Below are positions 5,957 through 8,207 of a stretch of 8,207 nucleotides of DNA, in pieces. The translations under genes were made by a program, and so were the position numbers. Every line of letters starts with the position of its first letter. Positions within the stretch are counted from its first letter, which is position 1. Source of the DNA: Rhodospirillaceae bacterium UBA6608 (GTDB lineage: Bacteria; Pseudomonadota; Alphaproteobacteria; Rhodospirillales_A; Casp-alpha2); the NCBI GenBank assembly GCA_002433335.1, contig DJHY01000318.1, positions 1 to 8,207 on the forward strand. The letters run 5' to 3'. Under the pieces are notes generated by a model that was not told where the DNA came from, ran no database searches, and was given only the letters and a program-made list of their open reading frames with translations.

Positions 5957-7492
5957 TCACCAATCCGGCGGCGTCCAGGTCGTATCCTGATCCAGCGGAA
6001 AGACAGGGCGGCACAGGTGCCCCCATTTGAAGTTGGTGAACACCGGTGACGTCAGGCCCGGGCAATCGACTTCGAAAATCTGTTCCGGGGGGAAATATTC
6101 ATCGAAGCCGGCGCGGAAATGACCGCGCGATTTGACCACCAGCGTCCGGACCGTAGCAATGTCGATGCCGAACATCTCCAGCATCGCCGGGTCGGAGAGT
6201 TGTTTGCGGAACGTCCCAAGGGCGACACGAATGCCGCCGATCTCGATCAAGGCAGCCGGACCGACGCTCAACGCCCGCCCGCGCAGAATACCCCGTCGAC
6301 CGACGAACGATCCGTCCGTCAACTTCAGCACTTTGGCCTTGGCCTCGAACGGCTCTTCGAAATCCGTCTTCGGCTTCTGATTGAAGCGCGCCGTGAACTC
6401 GGCCCCCTCACCTGCCGCATGGGCATCGGCGGCCAAGGCGGCATCGATCATGATCCCGATCACCACGCCTTCGGCCTGGGCCTCGACCAAGGCCTTCAGC
6501 ATATAGGTCGTCGTGCCCGTACCGCCGCCGCCCGGGTTGTCAGCCACATCGGCGATAATCTTCGCCGGAACTGACGGGTCCTTTCCGCATTCGACGGCCA
6601 TCGCAGCGGCCTCTGGGATCGGCGTCAGCGCCTTCTGATAACGCTCGTGATCGGCCCACAGCTTGCGGGACAACGCGCCTGCAAGTTTACGCGCCGCCGA
6701 CATGTCTTCCCTTGCCGTGACGACAACCGTCATGCCGCACTTGGGGCTATCGGAATAGATAAAGCCCGCAGCGACTGACACGTTCAGGATCGCACCGTTA
6801 GATGCTTCCTGCGCCTTCTGACCTTCGTTGATGATATCGGCATAGGGGCCTGTCGCCGTCAGCAGCGTAACCGACGGGGCCGCGATCGGCACCTTGACGA
6901 AGGCGGTCTGCGGACGCATCCCTTCAAACATCTCGTTCATGGCCCGCGCCGCTTCGCTTGCGCGTTCGCGCTGATCGACGTGGGGGTTCGTCAGATAGGC
7001 AATCAGCACATCGGCATGATCGGCCATCGCCTGAGATATGTTTGTATGCAAGTCGAGCGTCGCCAACAACGGCACGTCCGGGCCGATGATCTCGCGCACC
7101 CGGCCATACAACAGCCCGTCGGGATCCATCTCGTGCTCGGCGCGCATCGCACCATGGCTGACGATATAAACACCATCCAAGGGTCCCGCCGCCTTCAGCC
7201 GCGTCTCAACCTCGGAAACCACCCAATCGAAGAAGCCTCGCTCTACCGGTCCGCCCGGCTCGGCATCGCCGACAAGGATCGGCACAAGTTCCCACGCATC
7301 GGGACGCAGCTTTTCCATTTGCTGGCAGAACGCATTGACCTCGGACGGAAGGCGGGGATTAGGGGCCGCCAGTTCAGCCGAGATTTCCGGCCCAACCAAT
7401 AGGCAGCGTTTTTCGTAATCAGCCCGCGTCGTCACTGGCGCGAATGCATTGCTTTCCAACAGGAAACCCAGAACAGCGATGCGTTTGGTCAT
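5957..7492 (-). CDS. M81-family (MlrC-like) zinc metallopeptidase
   Basis: This 511-residue protein has the two-part architecture of the M81 family: an N-terminal DUF1485-type domain and a C-terminal MlrC domain. The founding member, MlrC, hydrolyses linear peptides from microcystin; most family members have unknown substrates. Visible motifs are LLESNAFAP (11-19, with E13), SHGAM with H113, ATLDLHTN with D147 and H149, TNPHVDQRER with H171, and DNPGGGGTG (318-326). The spacings H113-D147-H149-H171 match, as I recall, the catalytic His and zinc ligands of MlrC, so an active enzyme is expected. There is no signal peptide, so it should be cytoplasmic. The ATG at 7492 is preceded by AAAGGAT about 12 bases upstream. 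It lies downstream of a peptide-type ABC permease gene but behind a strong terminator, so it may have its own promoter in the 112-bp gap. A role in cleaving an imported peptide or amide is inference. Confidence 0.92.
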   Translation of the reverse strand: MTKRIAVLGFLLESNAFAPVTTRADYEKRCLLVGPEISAELAAPNPRLPSEVNAFCQQMEKLRPDAWELVPILVGDAEPGGPVERGFFDWVVSEVETRLKAAGPLDGVYIVSHGAMRAEHEMDPDGLLYGRVREIIGPDVPLLATLDLHTNISQAMADHADVLIAYLTNPHVDQRERASEAARAMNEMFEGMRPQTAFVKVPIAAPSVTLLTATGPYADIINEGQKAQEASNGAILNVSVAAGFIYSDSPKCGMTVVVTAREDMSAARKLAGALSRKLWADHERYQKALTPIPEAAAMAVECGKDPSVPAKIIADVADNPGGGGTGTTTYMLKALVEAQAEGVVIGIMIDAALAADAHAAGEGAEFTARFNQKPKTDFEEPFEAKAKVLKLTDGSFVGRRGILRGRALSVGPAALIEIGGIRVALGTFRKQLSDPAMLEMFGIDIATVRTLVVKSRGHFRAGFDEYFPPEQIFEVDCPGLTSPVFTNFKWGHLCRPVFPLDQDTTWTPPDW

Positions 7493-7556
7493 GACCGGTG
7501 TGTATCCTTTCTGCGTAGAGCGAACTCAATCCATATAACAGCGAAACCCCATAACA

Positions 7557-7582
7557 GAAAGGGCGGCCGAAGCCGCCCTTTC
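7557..7582 (-). terminator. Strong stem-loop terminator after the ABC permease gene
   Basis: An 11-bp perfect stem, GAAAGGGCGGC (7557-7567) with GCCGCCCTTTC (7572-7582), closes a 4-base loop. Read on the - strand the loop is TTCG, the very stable UUCG tetraloop, on a C-G-rich stem. It begins 22 bases after the permease stop. The T run is short (CCCTTTCTGTT), but the stem is strong enough to suggest a rho-independent terminator or a 3' stabilising hairpin ending the ABC transporter message. It separates that operon from the metallopeptidase gene. Confidence 0.8.
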
Positions 7583-7604
7583 CAAAGTACTCTTTCGCTT
7601 TCGA

Positions 7605-8207
7605 TCAGCGAGAGCGCAGTTTCGGATCCAGGGTATCGCGAACCGCGTCCCCGAACAGGTTGAAACCGAACACGCTGAGCGAGATCGCAACACCGGGATA
7701 GATGGCGACCCAAGGAGCGCCTTCGAAGAACTCGGAGGCGTTGGTCAGCATCAGGCCCCAGGCCGGAACCGGATCCTGCACACCCAGGCCCAGGAACGAC
7801 AGCGAAGCTTCGAGCAAGATCGCCTGACCCAAGAAGGTGGTCAGCATGATCAGGTACGGAGCCATGACGTTCGGAACCATGTGGCGCAGAATGATACGAG
7901 CGTTCGAGAAGCCAAGGGCACGCGCGGCATCCACATAGGGGATTTCGCGAATGGCCAGGGCGTTCGAGCGAACGACACGAGCACACTGCGGGATGAACGG
8001 CAGGATAATCGCGATCATCACGTTCTGGAAACCCGGCCCAAGCGTCGCGACGACGGCCAGCGCCAGGATGATCAGCGGGAAGGCCATGAAGACGTCGAGA
8101 ATACGCTGCAGGATCAGGTCGAACAGACCGCCGAAGTACGCACTGGCGACGCCGAGAACCAATCCAGCCGTGGCCCCGATGATGGCGCAGACGAAACCGA
8201 CCAGAAG
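7605..8207 (-). CDS. ABC transporter permease, DppC/OppC type (C-terminal part)
   Basis: The gene enters the window from the right, so only the last 200 residues and the TGA are visible. The reading frame is open to the edge; the visible part begins LLVGFVCAIIGATAG and continues VASAYFGGLFDLILQR, typical of the DppC/OppC/NikC family of binding-protein-dependent importers. The EAA loop, which contacts the ATPase subunit, is IREIPYVDAARALGFS at about visible residues 86-101, followed by RHMVPN. Other family blocks are DVFMAFPLIILAL, LEASLSFLGLGVQDPVPAWG and the C-terminal FNLFGDAVRDTLDPKLR. Hydrophobic segments lie between these. The usual partners (DppB, ATPases, binding protein) would lie to the right outside the window. 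Substrates of this class include di- and oligopeptides, nickel and some opines or glycosides. The MlrC-like peptidase next door favours a peptide-like substrate but does not prove it. Confidence 0.95.
   Translation of the reverse strand, partial: LLVGFVCAIIGATAGLVLGVASAYFGGLFDLILQRILDVFMAFPLIILALAVVATLGPGFQNVMIAIILPFIPQCARVVRSNALAIREIPYVDAARALGFSNARIILRHMVPNVMAPYLIMLTTFLGQAILLEASLSFLGLGVQDPVPAWGLMLTNASEFFEGAPWVAIYPGVAISLSVFGFNLFGDAVRDTLDPKLRSR

Overview
The window comes from a GC-rich bacterial chromosome. Gene content and codon use point to an alphaproteobacterium, perhaps of the Rhodospirillales or a relative; this is an impression, because there is no rRNA or other marker gene. No tRNA, rRNA, CRISPR array or insertion sequence is visible.

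Left half, + strand (1..4280): a compact catabolic operon. It holds the tail of a TctB-type small permease subunit, TctA (large permease subunit of a tripartite tricarboxylate transporter, TTT), a LigJ-like amidohydrolase-fold 4-oxalomesaconate hydratase, an RraA/HMG-CHA-aldolase-family protein, and a short-chain dehydrogenase/reductase (SDR). Hydratase plus aldolase would be the last two steps of the gallate/protocatechuate 4,5-cleavage (PCA-45) route: 4-oxalomesaconate to 4-carboxy-4-hydroxy-2-oxoadipate, then to pyruvate and oxaloacetate. No ring-cleavage dioxygenase or lactonase is present, so the imported substrate may be a ready-made di- or tricarboxylic acid, or the upper pathway may lie elsewhere. 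Two hairpins sit between the aldolase and SDR genes and may lower SDR expression. The SDR keeps its nucleotide-binding motif and catalytic lysine but lacks the catalytic Tyr, Ser and Asn; this is the most unusual protein in the window.

Right half, - strand (4290..8207): the strand switches with convergent stops 9 bp apart. Read in the direction of transcription, from right to left, this half holds the C-terminal 200 residues of a DppC/OppC-type ABC permease, a strong hairpin terminator with a UUCG loop, an M81-family (MlrC-like) metallopeptidase, a small predicted secreted protein, a stand-alone CitE-like (HpcH/HpaI) lyase, and a 68-residue uncharacterised protein. Between the last two lies an AT-rich 233-bp gap carrying a 13-bp perfect inverted repeat whose dyad symmetry continues into the centre. 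A 12-bp perfect palindrome lies just upstream of the CitE-like gene.

Taken together this looks like a nutrient-scavenging region. One side handles organic acid uptake and breakdown to pyruvate and oxaloacetate; the other handles peptide or peptide-like uptake and cleavage, with an acyl-CoA-type lyase between. The substrates are inferred from families and neighbours, not shown by the sequence.
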